Assembly: GCF_042427745.1 (NCBI RefSeq)
Contig: NZ_JBHMFA010000004.1
From: Algibacter miyuki
Lineage (GTDB): Bacteria > Bacteroidota > Bacteroidia > Flavobacteriales > Flavobacteriaceae
DNA length: 64,000 nt
Strand: one strand, 5' to 3'
Both the position numbers and the translations under genes were made by a program. Position 1 is the stretch's first letter. Every line of letters starts with the position of its first letter. The notes under the pieces are model-generated. The model was not told the DNA's origin. It did no database searches and saw only the letters and a program-made list of their open reading frames with translations. Positions 34,291 through 44,800 of the stretch are shown here, one piece after another.

Positions 34291-35079
34291 TTACATTAAA
34301 TTATCAGGAATATCGCATATTGGGATTGCAATCATCTTATGTTTGTTGCTCGAATTGTACCTTTTATAAATAATAAACACTTCTTTCTCACGCGCAGTGA
34401 AATCTGACTCTGTTTTACCTGCTTCATCCATTTGCATCGCCCATTCTAGCTCGGGATACGAAGCTCCTATTTGGTCTTCATCACTTCGTGTGTCTCCAAA
34501 TAAACCATCGCTTGGTGCGGCATTCATAATAGATTCTGGTACTTCTAAGAACGCTCCTAATTTATAGACTTCAGATTTCAATAAATCGGCAATTGGGCTT
34601 AAATCTACGCCGCCATCACCATATTTTGTGTAGAAACCAACGCCAAAATCTTCAACTTTGTTCCCTGTTCCGGCAACTAAAAGCTTGTAAAGTCCTGCGT
34701 AATAGTAAAGCGATGTCATTCTTAAACGTGCTCTTGTATTGGCTAATGCCATATCTACAGTCGCTTGGTCGCCATCAAAAAACACTTCAGTTTTAAAGGC
34801 TTCAAAAACCGGTGTTAAGTCGGTTCTGGTATCGCTAACATTATCATAACGAGCAGAAAGGTGTTTAATATGTTCTTGTGCTCGAGTTACGTGGCTAGCT
34901 GCTTGGTGTATTGGCATTTCAATACAAAGTACGTTTAAACCTGTTTTCGCGCATAAGGTAGAAGTTACTGCCGAGTCTATTCCGCCAGAAACACCTATAA
35001 CAAATCCGTTCACGCCTGCTTTGGTTGCGTAATCTTTTAACCAATTTACAATGAAATCTACTACTTTTTCTGTTTGCAT
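34291..35079 (-). CDS. nadE: ammonia-dependent NAD+ synthetase
   Basis: 262 residues. The ATP-pyrophosphatase loop is GVSGGIDSAV (SGGxDS). GTGNKVEDFGVGFYTKYGDGGVDLSPIADL is the deamido-NAD region, and LFGDTRSDEDQIGASY completes the family. It lacks an N-terminal glutaminase domain, so it uses free ammonia. It makes NAD+ in the cytoplasm and is transcribed alone, divergent from gldB. Confidence 0.95.
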   Translation of the reverse strand: MQTEKVVDFIVNWLKDYATKAGVNGFVIGVSGGIDSAVTSTLCAKTGLNVLCIEMPIHQAASHVTRAQEHIKHLSARYDNVSDTRTDLTPVFEAFKTEVFFDGDQATVDMALANTRARLRMTSLYYYAGLYKLLVAGTGNKVEDFGVGFYTKYGDGGVDLSPIADLLKSEVYKLGAFLEVPESIMNAAPSDGLFGDTRSDEDQIGASYPELEWAMQMDEAGKTESDFTAREKEVFIIYKRYNSSNKHKMIAIPICDIPDNLM

Positions 35080-35173
35080 TTTTTGAAGAATTTTAATCTG
35101 AGAATACTACCTTTGTCAACAAAAATAGAAGAAACGCTCAATTAATAAAAATTTATAGCGTCTAAGTTTTATT

Positions 35174-36145
35174 ATGAAACACGTATTTTTATATATACTA
35201 GTAGTTATTTGTTTTTTTTCGTGCAAGGAAGAAAACGCCGCCGATTTGGCTGTGAATCAGCATAAAGTAGATGTTGTTATAGAAAGATTCGATCAGCAAT
35301 TTGCAAAAACAAACGAGAAATCTTTGCCGGATATTAAACGGGCATATCCGTTTTTCTTTCCGAAAGATGTAAACGATACGGAGTGGATTGAAAAAATAAA
35401 CGACACACTGCAGCAAGAATTAGCTCAAGAAGTAAGTAGGGTTTTTCCTAATTTTGAAATTTATGAATCGGATGTGGAGTTATTATTCAGCTACATTCAT
35501 TATTATTTCCCCACCTTTAAAACACCACGAGTTATTACCACAACAAGTAATGTTGAATATCGAAATAAAGTGATTGTTACTGATACCATCGTCCTTTTGG
35601 CTTTGGATACCTATTTAGGGAGAGATCATTATTTTTACGAAGGTATTCCAAGATACATTGCAGAGCATTTAGATAAACAAGAAATAGTTGTTGATTTAGC
35701 TGGTGAATACGCTAAGAAATACATTTTTCAGCCTAAAAGAAAAAGTCTTTTAGATGAAATGATTTACTACGGAAAAGTACTATATTTTAAAGATAAAGTA
35801 CTTCCTTTTAAGAAAGAAAACGAGCGCATTAGTTACACCGCAGAACAGCTTGATTGGACTATAAATAATGAAAGTTCTATTTGGCGTTATTTCGTGGAGC
35901 GAGAATTACTCTTTAGTACAGATGCAAAATTACCCAACCGATTTATAAATGCAGCACCTTTTTCTAAATTTCAGTTAGAAGGTATAGATTCCGAATCTCC
36001 AGGGCGAATTGGTCAATATATAGGATGGCAAATTGTAAAAGCTTACATGGAAAATAACGACACACCTTTTAAAGATATGTTGATTATGGATGCAGAAGAT
36101 ATTTTTAATAATTCAAAATTTAAACCTAAAAAAAATAATGGCTAG
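35174..36145 (+). CDS. gldB: gliding motility lipoprotein GldB
   Basis: 323 residues with a lipoprotein signal (ILVVICFFSC, Cys17). The body matches GldB: FDQQFAKTNEKSLPDIKRAYPFFFP, VELLFSYIHYYFPTFKTP, ALDTYLGRDHYFYEGIP and PGRIGQYIGWQIVKAYM. GldB is required for flavobacterial gliding and may be a substrate-type lipoprotein of the T9SS/gliding apparatus. It overlaps gldC by 8 nt (GldC ATG within its last codons), the usual coupling. Confidence 0.95.
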   Translation: MKHVFLYILVVICFFSCKEENAADLAVNQHKVDVVIERFDQQFAKTNEKSLPDIKRAYPFFFPKDVNDTEWIEKINDTLQQELAQEVSRVFPNFEIYESDVELLFSYIHYYFPTFKTPRVITTTSNVEYRNKVIVTDTIVLLALDTYLGRDHYFYEGIPRYIAEHLDKQEIVVDLAGEYAKKYIFQPKRKSLLDEMIYYGKVLYFKDKVLPFKKENERISYTAEQLDWTINNESSIWRYFVERELLFSTDAKLPNRFINAAPFSKFQLEGIDSESPGRIGQYIGWQIVKAYMENNDTPFKDMLIMDAEDIFNNSKFKPKKNNG

Positions 36146-36470
36146 TATAAAATCTAAAATTGAATTAAACGTAGAACTTGATGAAAATCGAGTTCCAGAA
36201 ACATTACATTGGACCGCAGAAGATGGTGGTATTACTAACCAAGAAGCTAAAGCGATGATGCTGTCGGTTTGGGATTCTAAAACCCAAGAAATGTTGCGTA
36301 TCGATCTATGGACTAAAGATATGCCAGTAGACGAAATGAAAGTGTTTTTTCATCAAACCTTAGTAGCTATGAGTAATACCTTTAACCGTGCAACTCAAGA
36401 TGAAAAAATGACCGCAACCATGAAAGATTTTTGTGATTATTTTGCAGAAAAATTAGAACTTAATAAATAA
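36138..36470 (+). CDS. gldC: gliding motility protein GldC
   Basis: 110 residues from the ATG at 36138 (MASIKSKIELNVELDENRVP), the family start; the longer 36090 frame just runs through gldB. It is small, acidic and cytoplasmic (no signal). HWTAEDGGITNQEAKAMMLSVWD and TMKDFCDYFAEKLEL are conserved stretches. GldC enhances gliding without being absolutely needed in Flavobacterium johnsoniae. A gap of ~206 nt to cdd holds no obvious terminator. Confidence 0.95.
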   Translation: MASIKSKIELNVELDENRVPETLHWTAEDGGITNQEAKAMMLSVWDSKTQEMLRIDLWTKDMPVDEMKVFFHQTLVAMSNTFNRATQDEKMTATMKDFCDYFAEKLELNK

Positions 36471-36676
36471 GTTTCTTTTCATAAGAATATTTTTTTTGAA
36501 TACTTTATCGAGGTGTTGTGTCTTTTATTCTGAAAAAAAATAGTTCAATTTTTTCAATTCATGACATCTTTTAACTTACATTGGTACACCTTAAAATGAT
36601 GAGTTGGTTACAAGTGATCAATTCTGAAGCTTTTTAAAGGCTTATAAATTAAGGCGAATCAAACCAAGGAAATCTT

Positions 36677-37159
36677 ATGAAAGAAATAAAAATAGAGTCA
36701 ACCTTATACGTTTTTGATAATTTAAACGAGCTTCCTGAAGATGTGGTTTCATTAATGGATAAAGCTGCTGAAGCACGTGACAAGGCTTATGCGCCTTATT
36801 CTAAATTCCATGTTGGAGCAGCGCTACTTTTAGATAATGGCGAAATTATTTCAGGTAGCAATCAAGAAAACGCATCGTATCCTTCAGGTTTATGTGCCGA
36901 AAGAACAGCTATTTATTATGCAGGTTCTCAATATCCAGATGCACAAATTGTACGCATGGCTATTACAGCTGGTTCAAAATTAAAAACAACATTCGAACCA
37001 ATTCCGCCTTGTGGCGCGTGCCGTCAAGCAATTGCCGAATATGAAATAAAACAAGAATTACCCATAGAAATTTATTTTATGGGAGAAACAGGTAAAGTGG
37101 CTAAATCTAATTCTTTAGCGAATTTATTACCTCTCGGTTTCGATAAATCGTCACTGTAA
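36677..37159 (+). CDS. cdd: cytidine deaminase
   Basis: 160 residues. The zinc ligands are the Cys in SGLCAERTAIYYAG and the CGACRQAIAE pair, matching the tetrameric Cdd subclass (CAE in place of HAE). YAPYSKFHVGAALLLDNG is the substrate-binding stretch. It deaminates cytidine and deoxycytidine to uridine in salvage. It lies alone between gldC and pdhA. Confidence 0.94.
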   Translation: MKEIKIESTLYVFDNLNELPEDVVSLMDKAAEARDKAYAPYSKFHVGAALLLDNGEIISGSNQENASYPSGLCAERTAIYYAGSQYPDAQIVRMAITAGSKLKTTFEPIPPCGACRQAIAEYEIKQELPIEIYFMGETGKVAKSNSLANLLPLGFDKSSL

Positions 37160-37264
37160 ATTTTCAAAACCTCAGTTTTCTTAAAAAAAAGCTGAATTAT
37201 CATTTAAAAGGCTCGCGGAATTAAAGGTTTTCAATATTTTTTTTCACTTTAAGCACATTGCGTT

Positions 37265-37294
37265 TTTGCAATTACTTACAATGTGTTACTTTTG
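37265..37294 (+). promoter_or_regulatory. canonical Bacteroidota promoter of the pdhA-pdhC operon
   Basis: TTTG at 37265-37268 and TACTTTTG at 37287-37294, separated by 18 nt. This is one of the best matches to the TTTG-N(~19)-TAnnTTTG promoter in the window. The pdhA ATG follows at 37328. Confidence 0.65.
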
Positions 37295-37327
37295 TATTCC
37301 GCGAAATAAAAATTTTAATACTAGTCG

Positions 37328-38326
37328 ATGCAAAAAATCACAAAAGAGGTTTACCTCAAATGGTATGAAGACATGTTATTCTGGAGAAAGTTTGAAGACA
37401 AACTAGCTGCCGTTTACATTCAACAAAAAGTAAGAGGATTTCTTCACTTATACAATGGTCAAGAAGCTGTTTTAGCTGGTGCTTTGCACGCTATGGACTT
37501 GTCTAAAGATAAAATGATAACGGCTTACCGTAATCATGTTCAACCTATTGGTATGGGCGTAGATCCTAAACGTGTTATGGCCGAGTTATTTGGAAAAGTA
37601 ACTGGGACTTCTAAAGGTATGGGAGGTTCTATGCATATTTTCTCTAAAGAATTTCGTTTTTACGGTGGTCACGGTATTGTTGGAGGTCAAATTCCTTTAG
37701 GTGCTGGTATTGCATTTGGTGATAAATATCACGGTAGCGATGCTGTAACCTTATGTTGTTTTGGTGATGGTGCTGCCCGTCAAGGCTCACTTCACGAAGC
37801 TTTCAATTTAGCTATGCTATGGAAATTACCAGTAGTATTTGTTTGTGAAAACAACGGATATGCTATGGGAACTTCAGTAGAAAGAACAGCAAACCATACT
37901 GATATATGGAAATTAGGTTTAGGATATGATATGCCTTGTGGACCAGTAGATGGTATGAACCCAATAAAAGTTGCCGAAGCTTTCGATGAAGCGATTCAAA
38001 GAGGAAGAAGAGGTGACGGACCAACATTCCTAGAATTGAAAACTTACCGTTATAGAGGGCATTCAATGAGTGATGCTCAGCATTACAGAACGAAAGATGA
38101 GGTTGCTGAATACAAGAAAATTGATCCAATTACGCAAGTAAAAGATGTTATTCTTGAAAAAGAATATGCTACGGAAGATGATATTAAAATAATAGATAAG
38201 CGTGTTAAAGATCTTGTTGCAGAATGTGAAAAATTTGCAGACGAGTCGCCATACCCAGAAAAGCAACAGCTTTATGATATGGTTTACGAACAAGAAGATT
38301 ATCCATTTATACAACACAAAATATAA
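37328..38326 (+). CDS. pdhA: pyruvate dehydrogenase E1 component, alpha subunit
   Basis: 332 residues. The thiamine diphosphate motif begins CFGDGAARQGSLHEAF and ends with VCENNGYAMG; the regulatory phosphorylation-loop equivalent reads YRYRGHSMSDAQHYR. It decarboxylates pyruvate with the E1-beta subunit. No pdhB lies adjacent; pdhC follows after 3 nt. To my knowledge this pdhA-pdhC arrangement is normal in flavobacteria, with pdhB elsewhere. Confidence 0.96.
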   Translation: MQKITKEVYLKWYEDMLFWRKFEDKLAAVYIQQKVRGFLHLYNGQEAVLAGALHAMDLSKDKMITAYRNHVQPIGMGVDPKRVMAELFGKVTGTSKGMGGSMHIFSKEFRFYGGHGIVGGQIPLGAGIAFGDKYHGSDAVTLCCFGDGAARQGSLHEAFNLAMLWKLPVVFVCENNGYAMGTSVERTANHTDIWKLGLGYDMPCGPVDGMNPIKVAEAFDEAIQRGRRGDGPTFLELKTYRYRGHSMSDAQHYRTKDEVAEYKKIDPITQVKDVILEKEYATEDDIKIIDKRVKDLVAECEKFADESPYPEKQQLYDMVYEQEDYPFIQHKI

Positions 38327-38329
38327 GCT

Positions 38330-39955
38330 ATGGCAATAGTAGTAAATATGCCTCGTTTAAGCGATACCATGGAAGAGGGTACGGTTGCAGCGTGGTTGAA
38401 AAAAGTAGGAGATAAGATTGAAGAAGGCGATATTTTAGCCGAAATTGAAACGGACAAAGCCACTATGGAATTTGAGTCTTTCAATGAAGGTACATTGCTA
38501 CATATTGGTGTTCAAGAAGGTGAAACAACTAAGGTTGACGAACTTTTAGCCATTATAGGAGACGAAGGTGAAGATATTTCAGGTCTTTTAAATGGAGGAG
38601 GTAACGCTTCCGCGGAAGTGAAAGAGGAAACAACAGAAGAAGCTGCTCCGGAAGTAGAAGAAGCTTCAGAAGAAACAGCAGCATCGGCAGAATTGCCAGA
38701 AGGTGTTATTGTTGTAACCATGCCACGTTTAAGTGATACCATGGAAGAAGGTACTGTTGCAACTTGGTTGAAAAAAGTAGGTGATAGCGTTGAAGAAGGC
38801 GATATTTTAGCTGAAATTGAAACAGATAAAGCAACGATGGAATTTGAATCATTCCAAGCGGGTACATTATTATATGTTGGTCTACAAGAAGGCGATTCTG
38901 CGAAAGTAGATGAACTTTTAGCTATTATTGGCCCTGCAGGAACAGATGTTTCTGGAGTTGCAGCTAGTTTTAGTACAGCGGCACCAGCTAAAAAGGAGGA
39001 AGCTCCAAAGGCAGAAGCAAAAAAAGAAGCACCAAAAAGTGCTCCAGTTGCAGCTTCTAAACCTAAAACTAGTGCGCCTGCACCAACGCCTGTTACAGCA
39101 AACGGACGTGTGTATGTGTCACCATTAGCGAAAAAATTAGCAGAAGATAAAGGTATCAACTTAACAAAAGTTCAAGGTTCTGGTGAAAATGGACGTATCG
39201 TAAAACGCGATATCGAAAATTACGAACCAGCAGCTTCGGCAGCATCAGCAGGTAAATTTGTGCCTTCTGGTCAAGAAGATTTTGACGATGTTGATAATTC
39301 ACAAATGCGTAAAGCAATTGCAAAAGCCTTAACAAACTCGAAGTTTACAGCGCCACATTATTATTTAAGTGTGGAGTTTGATATGGAAAACGCTATGTCT
39401 TTCCGTGGACAGTTTAATTCGATTCCTGATACTAAAATATCTTATAACGATATTGTTGTTAAAGCTTGTGCTTTAGCATTAAAAGCGCACCCACAAGTAA
39501 ACTCACAATGGTTTGCTGATAAAATGCGATTAAATAATCACGTACATGTTGGTGTAGCAGTTGCTGTGCCAGATGGTTTAGTGGTACCAGTTGTTAAGTT
39601 TGCAAACGAGCAAACGTTACCTCAAATTGGTGCTGCAGTTCGTGAACTTGCAGGGAAAGCAAAAAACAAAAAATTAACTCCAGACGAGATGCAAGGTAGT
39701 ACATTTACCGTATCTAACTTAGGGATGTTTGGTATAGATACGTTTACATCTATCATCAATCAACCAAATTCTGCTATTCTTTCTGTTGGAAATATCGTTG
39801 AAAAACCAGTGGTTAAAAACGGACAAATAGTTGTGGGGCATACCATGAAATTGTCTTTAGCTTGCGATCACCGTACAGTAGATGGCGCTACAGGTGCTCA
39901 GTTCCTTCAAACATTGAAAGGATATATTGAAAACCCAGTTACCATGTTAGTATAA
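38330..39955 (+). CDS. pdhC: dihydrolipoamide acetyltransferase with two lipoyl domains
   Basis: 541 residues. Two tandem lipoyl domains carry ETDKATMEFES with modifiable Lys at K43 and K167. They are separated and followed by Ala/Glu/Lys/Pro-rich flexible linkers. Next comes a peripheral subunit-binding domain (VYVSPLAKKLAEDKGINL, ~258-295) and the catalytic domain ending with ACDHRTVDGATGAQFL (active His/Asp). It forms the E2 core of pyruvate dehydrogenase. The duplicated domains also make DNA direct repeats at ~38.35-38.55 and ~38.72-38.93 kb. Confidence 0.97.
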   Translation: MAIVVNMPRLSDTMEEGTVAAWLKKVGDKIEEGDILAEIETDKATMEFESFNEGTLLHIGVQEGETTKVDELLAIIGDEGEDISGLLNGGGNASAEVKEETTEEAAPEVEEASEETAASAELPEGVIVVTMPRLSDTMEEGTVATWLKKVGDSVEEGDILAEIETDKATMEFESFQAGTLLYVGLQEGDSAKVDELLAIIGPAGTDVSGVAASFSTAAPAKKEEAPKAEAKKEAPKSAPVAASKPKTSAPAPTPVTANGRVYVSPLAKKLAEDKGINLTKVQGSGENGRIVKRDIENYEPAASAASAGKFVPSGQEDFDDVDNSQMRKAIAKALTNSKFTAPHYYLSVEFDMENAMSFRGQFNSIPDTKISYNDIVVKACALALKAHPQVNSQWFADKMRLNNHVHVGVAVAVPDGLVVPVVKFANEQTLPQIGAAVRELAGKAKNKKLTPDEMQGSTFTVSNLGMFGIDTFTSIINQPNSAILSVGNIVEKPVVKNGQIVVGHTMKLSLACDHRTVDGATGAQFLQTLKGYIENPVTMLV

Positions 39956-39960
39956 TTCAT

Positions 39961-40021
39961 ATTCTGAATTTTTCAGAATCTAAATATAAAAGCCTGTTTC
40001 ATAGCATTGAAACAGGCTTTT
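39961..40021 (+). terminator. double hairpin and terminator after pdhC
   Basis: First hairpin ATTCTGAA/TTCAGAAT (39961-39979) directly after the stop. Then the terminator stem AAAAGCCTGTTTCA/TGAAACAGGCTTTT (39988-40001, 40008-40021) followed by T residues. Confidence 0.85.
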
Positions 40022-40051
40022 TTTTATCTTTAATTTTTTTAAAAGGAAATT

Positions 40052-41071
40052 ATGAAATACATATTAAACATCGCATTAGGACTACTGATAGTGGGCTGCG
40101 GAAACACTAAGGATACCATTAAAAGTTCGACCTCAACAGGAGTAACAGTAAATAGAGATAATCATGATTTAAAAGTGGTTAGTACGCTTCAATCTCAAAT
40201 AGCTATAGAAGAAGCTTCAATTAAATCTAGTTTAGAATATTTAGCTTCCGATGAACTTGAAGGAAGAAATACAGGAAGTGAAGGCATAGAGAAAGCGGCT
40301 GTTTTTATTGAAAATGTATTTAAAAACAATAATATCAAACCTTATTTTGAAACGTATCGTGATACATTTAATGTGAAAGACATTATAGGTTATAATGTGA
40401 TTGGGTTTATTGAGGGAAACGATCCTGAATTAAAGAATGAATTTGTAATTCTAGGCGCGCATTACGATCATATAGGAACAGCAAGAGCCGTAAATGGCGA
40501 TGTGATAGCTAATGGAGCGAATGATGATGCTTCAGGAACTGTAGCTGTTTTAGAATGGGCTAAGTATTTTTCAAAAACAAAAAATAATAAGCGAAGCATT
40601 TTATTCACACTTTATGCAGCTGAAGAAATGGGGCTAAAAGGTTCAGGGCATTTAGCGGAACGTTTAAAAAGAGATAATTTAAACGTTTACACTATGATTA
40701 ATTTTGAAATGATTGGTGTGCCAAGAGCTGAAAATGAAATCATGGCATATGTTACAGGTTATAACGAATCTAACATGGCGGAAAAGTTGAATGGTTATGT
40801 AGGTGAAGATATTGTTGGCTTTTTGCCACAAGCAAAAGCTTATAACTTGTTTAAGCGTTCGGATAATTATCCGTTTTACGAAGCTTTTCAAGTGCCGGCG
40901 CAAGCGATTTCAACCTTCGATTTTACAAACTTTGATTATTACCATCATGTGGATGATGAAGCGGATAAAATGGATTATAAACACATGACACTTTTCATCA
41001 ATAAAATGATTCCTGCTTTGGAAGGGATGGTGAATTCAGCAACAAAAGAAATACAATTAAATCATGAGTAA
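40052..41071 (+). CDS. M28 family zinc aminopeptidase, lipoprotein
   Basis: 339 residues with a lipoprotein signal (LGLLIVGC). The zinc ligands appear in GAHYDHIG, NGANDDASGTVAVLE, YAAEEMGLKGSG and the C-terminal YYHHVDDEADKMDY. It is a periplasmic or surface exopeptidase removing N-terminal residues. Its end overlaps the SDR gene by 8 nt, so the two are co-transcribed. There is no PA-domain insertion, so it is a compact M28. Confidence 0.93.
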   Translation: MKYILNIALGLLIVGCGNTKDTIKSSTSTGVTVNRDNHDLKVVSTLQSQIAIEEASIKSSLEYLASDELEGRNTGSEGIEKAAVFIENVFKNNNIKPYFETYRDTFNVKDIIGYNVIGFIEGNDPELKNEFVILGAHYDHIGTARAVNGDVIANGANDDASGTVAVLEWAKYFSKTKNNKRSILFTLYAAEEMGLKGSGHLAERLKRDNLNVYTMINFEMIGVPRAENEIMAYVTGYNESNMAEKLNGYVGEDIVGFLPQAKAYNLFKRSDNYPFYEAFQVPAQAISTFDFTNFDYYHHVDDEADKMDYKHMTLFINKMIPALEGMVNSATKEIQLNHE

Positions 41072-41747
41072 AAACGTAATTATAACAGGAACCAGTCGTG
41101 GTATTGGGTTCGAATTGGTACAATTATTCGCTAAAGCAGGCCATAAAGTATTGGCGCTTTCGCGGAATGAAAAACCTATTCAGGATTTAAAATTAGAAAA
41201 CGTGACTTGTTTTTCTTTCAATTTAAATGATGAAAAAGCCTATACAAAAGTAGAAGATTTTATAAACACAAACTGGAAACAGGTGGATGTTTTAATAAAT
41301 AACGCAGGTGCATTGCTTAATAAACCTTTTGCTGAAATTTCTATGGCCGATTTTGAATATGTATATAAAACCAATGTTTTTGGCGTTGCTGAACTTACAC
41401 GGAAAATGCTTCCTTTTATGAAAGCATCTAGCCATGTGGTGACAATAAGTTCTATGGGTGGCGTACAGGGCAGTATGAAATTCCCAGGTTTAGCAGCGTA
41501 CAGTTCTAGTAAAGCAGCGGTAATTACGCTTACCGAATTATTAGCCGAAGAGTATAAAGATTCCGGAATTGCCTTTAACGTATTAGCGTTAGGAGCTGTG
41601 CAAACCGAAATGCTAGAAGAAGCTTTTCCTGGCTATCAAGCGCCAACGACAGCCCTAGAAATGGCGGAATATATTTTAGATTTTTCACTCAACGGAAACA
41701 AATATTATAACGGGAAATTGTTGCAAGTTTCTAATTCTACGCCTTAA
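41064..41747 (+). CDS. short-chain dehydrogenase/reductase
   Basis: 227 residues. The NAD(P)-binding motif is TGTSRGIGFELV, NNAG is present, and the catalytic Ser-Tyr-Lys reads ISSMGG...YSSSKAAVI. It is a cytoplasmic oxidoreductase of unknown substrate. It overlaps the upstream M28 gene by 8 nt, which probably reflects operon packing, not a shared pathway. Confidence 0.92.
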   Translation: MSKNVIITGTSRGIGFELVQLFAKAGHKVLALSRNEKPIQDLKLENVTCFSFNLNDEKAYTKVEDFINTNWKQVDVLINNAGALLNKPFAEISMADFEYVYKTNVFGVAELTRKMLPFMKASSHVVTISSMGGVQGSMKFPGLAAYSSSKAAVITLTELLAEEYKDSGIAFNVLALGAVQTEMLEEAFPGYQAPTTALEMAEYILDFSLNGNKYYNGKLLQVSNSTP

Positions 41748-41803
41748 AAAGAGATCGTTATCTTGTTTTAATAATTTATTAACGGTTGTTTTGTTGCAGT
41801 AGT

Positions 41804-44800
41804 ATGAGATATTTTCTTTCATTTTTTTTCTTGGTTAGTACATGTTTTTTATCGGCACAAATTACCTTAACTAATAATATTGGTAATGTGTTGGTAGAAA
41901 CCAATATGCTTTCTTGTGAAGAAGATGAATCTTGGGCGAGAGTTTTTAAATTGTCTGATTTCGGAATATCCAATAGCCAACAATTTATTATTCATTCTGG
42001 TCAAGTTGGAATCAGTAAATCATATAATGGTGCATATTTAAGTTTTGGTGTTTTTGGAGTAGATGCTAGTTTTCCTAATTCAAATCCTATTCCATTGTCT
42101 GGCGGTGGTAATAAATTATTGCCCGAAATTGTCGATGGCCCTCAAATTGTAGAATTCGATTTTATAAATCCATTAGTGGTACCTGCCGGAATAGAACGCA
42201 TTTTAGTTGTAGTTTCAAAAAGGGTCGATTTTTATAATCCAAATTCAGCTGAAGTCGGTATTGCTGGAACAGCAGACGATTCTGGGGTTTCGTGGTATAA
42301 AGGGTGTAGAAAATATTACGATTATATTCCAACCACAGATATAGATGTGCCGGTGCCAAATGCTAACTTTTTTATTAATGTTACAGGTGAAGCGGTTGAT
42401 ATCAGAAGTACAGGGCCAACCACAAGGCTCACCCATAATGTTTGTGATGATTTGGTAAAAACTATTAATAATTCTTGCTCGTATTCATATGTGTATGCAG
42501 GACGTGATTTTTATTTAAATGATTTTGGTATTTCTGAAAATGAAGAATATACAATAACGGAAGGGCAATTGGCCTATTCGTATGCGGAATGGGGGGCAGC
42601 GGTTCAGTTTAATATATATGAAATTGATGATAACTTTCCGGATTCGTTTTCAGAATCTAGTTTAATTGGTTCGAGCCAGCTTCATGGTTTGGGATATTTT
42701 AATACCTCTGGCGCTGTTAGAACCGAAAATATCAAGTTCGATACGCCGGTTGTTGTACCTGCTGGCACAAAACGCATTTTTGTAGAAGTCCTTAAAGGGT
42801 TAAAAGGTGGCGGTTCTGGTTTGCTTCATATTGCAGGAACTAAGGTTGACGATGGCGCGCCAACTTGGTACAAAGGTTGTTATACAAGTCCAACTTATAT
42901 AAATTCTGATGAGATTACCAGGTATGCCTTGTGGCCGGGTGAAGATTATAAGTTTTATATAAACGTTACAGGAAACGTAAACCACATCACCAATAATTTC
43001 GAAATGAATATTTCAAATATTTGTTCCGAATTTCTTAAAGAATTTAGTGTAGAAAACAAAGCAAACGTAGCTTCGGTAGTCTGGGATTTCGGCGATTCGC
43101 CATCTGGCGTAGATAATACTTCTACAGATTTATCTCCTTTTCATGATTTTTCAGCCGATGGTACTTATACAATAAAAGCTACAGTTGTCGGTAAAGACGG
43201 AAGCGTAGAGGTATTAGAAGAAACTATCGACGTCACTGAGCCGCCAATGGCTTATGGTATTAACGATTTTTATTCCTGTGAGGATGCTTTCGGCTCAGGT
43301 ATGTCTTCATCATTTAATCTTTCTGGCGTTCAGAAGCAAGTTTTAGGAGGGCAATCAAATAAGGTCGTAACGTTTATTGATGGTTCAGGAAACGAGTATA
43401 GTACATTGCCAAGTGCTTTTTCAAACACAATTCGAGATAGAGAAACCATTGCTGTAAGGGTTGCACATCAAAATAATCCTTGTTGTTATTCAGAAACCAC
43501 TTTCGATTTAATTGTAAATGCGTTACCCAATTTATCTGGTATTAACGATTTAAAAGTTTGTGATAATAATACAAATGGGTATGCAAAGTTTGATTTGGAA
43601 GCGGTAGAATCGGATGTTTTAATTGGTAACCCGAACACAACGGTCTCATTTTATTATGAAAACGGAAGCCAAATATCGGCACCTTTAAGCGCAGTTGAAA
43701 ACTTAGTTAAAAATGAAGAAGTAATTAAGGTTCGTGCAACACATACAATAACCAAATGCTACAACGAAACGACTTTTAAGTTGATGGTGAATCCGTTGCC
43801 AGTGGCTTATGCTTTAAATGCGCTTATAGGCTGCGATGATAATAATGATGGTATTTCAGAATATTTTGATATTACAGATATTGAGACCGAAGTTTTAGGA
43901 AGTCAAACCGGGTTAGAAGTTTCTTATTTTGATTCATTCGGAAATATACTACCAAAACCATTGCCAAACCCTTATACGAACACCAAAGCAAACGAAGAAA
44001 TAATTACAGTTCGGGTTTTAAATACAGTAACCGGATGTTTTGCTGAAACACCTCTAGTTTTAAAAACGGCAACCCAACCTGAAATTAATAAACCAGAAAC
44101 TATTTATGCTTGTAATGAAGGAAATGGTTTCGCTTTTTTTGATACAGCACAGTTAGAAGCAGAACTTATTGGCAGTCAAAATGGTTTAAAAATTCTCTAT
44201 TTTGATAAAAATAGATCAGCCTTGCCATCGCCATTACCGACAGCATTTAAAAATACAGAAGCGTGGTCTCAAACCATTTATGTGCGTGTAGAAAATGCAC
44301 TTAATAGTTTATGTTATTCTGAAACTACGTTTGATTTGGTAGTGAATGATTTGCCTCAAATAAATTTACAAGACGAATATTTTCTTTGTGATTTAGAGCC
44401 TTTTCTGAAACTTGCATTACCTGGTAGCTTTAATTCTTGGGAATGGACTTTCGAGGACGGAACAGTGCTTTCAAACAATTTCGAAGTAAACCTAATTGAA
44501 GAAGGCGATTATGTTTTAAAGGTAAGCGAATTAAAAAATGGAATCATTTGTGAAAATGAATTCCAGTTTCGTTTAATACGATCACAGTTACCAGAAATAA
44601 CCAAGGTGAATTATAAAGAGTTATCAGATCAAAACTTCATTGAAATTATAGCATCTGGCGATGGCGATTTTGAATACAGCATAGATGGCGTAAATTATCA
44701 AGATAGTGCTGTGTTTAGTAATGTTTCAGGAGGTGTTTACGAGGTGTCTGTTAGAGATAAAAAGGGTTGTGGACAAGCTTTTGAAAGCGTGTCGATCATA

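Noticed and set aside
38330..38950. Near-identical DNA segments inside pdhC as a possible transposed repeat
   Set aside because: They encode two consecutive lipoyl domains, a normal E2 architecture; selection on protein explains the similarity.
38512..39159. 215-residue minus-strand frame opposite pdhC
   Set aside because: Ser/Ala-rich and fully antisense to the lipoyl domains and linkers of pdhC; its repeated segments are the complement of the two lipoyl domains.
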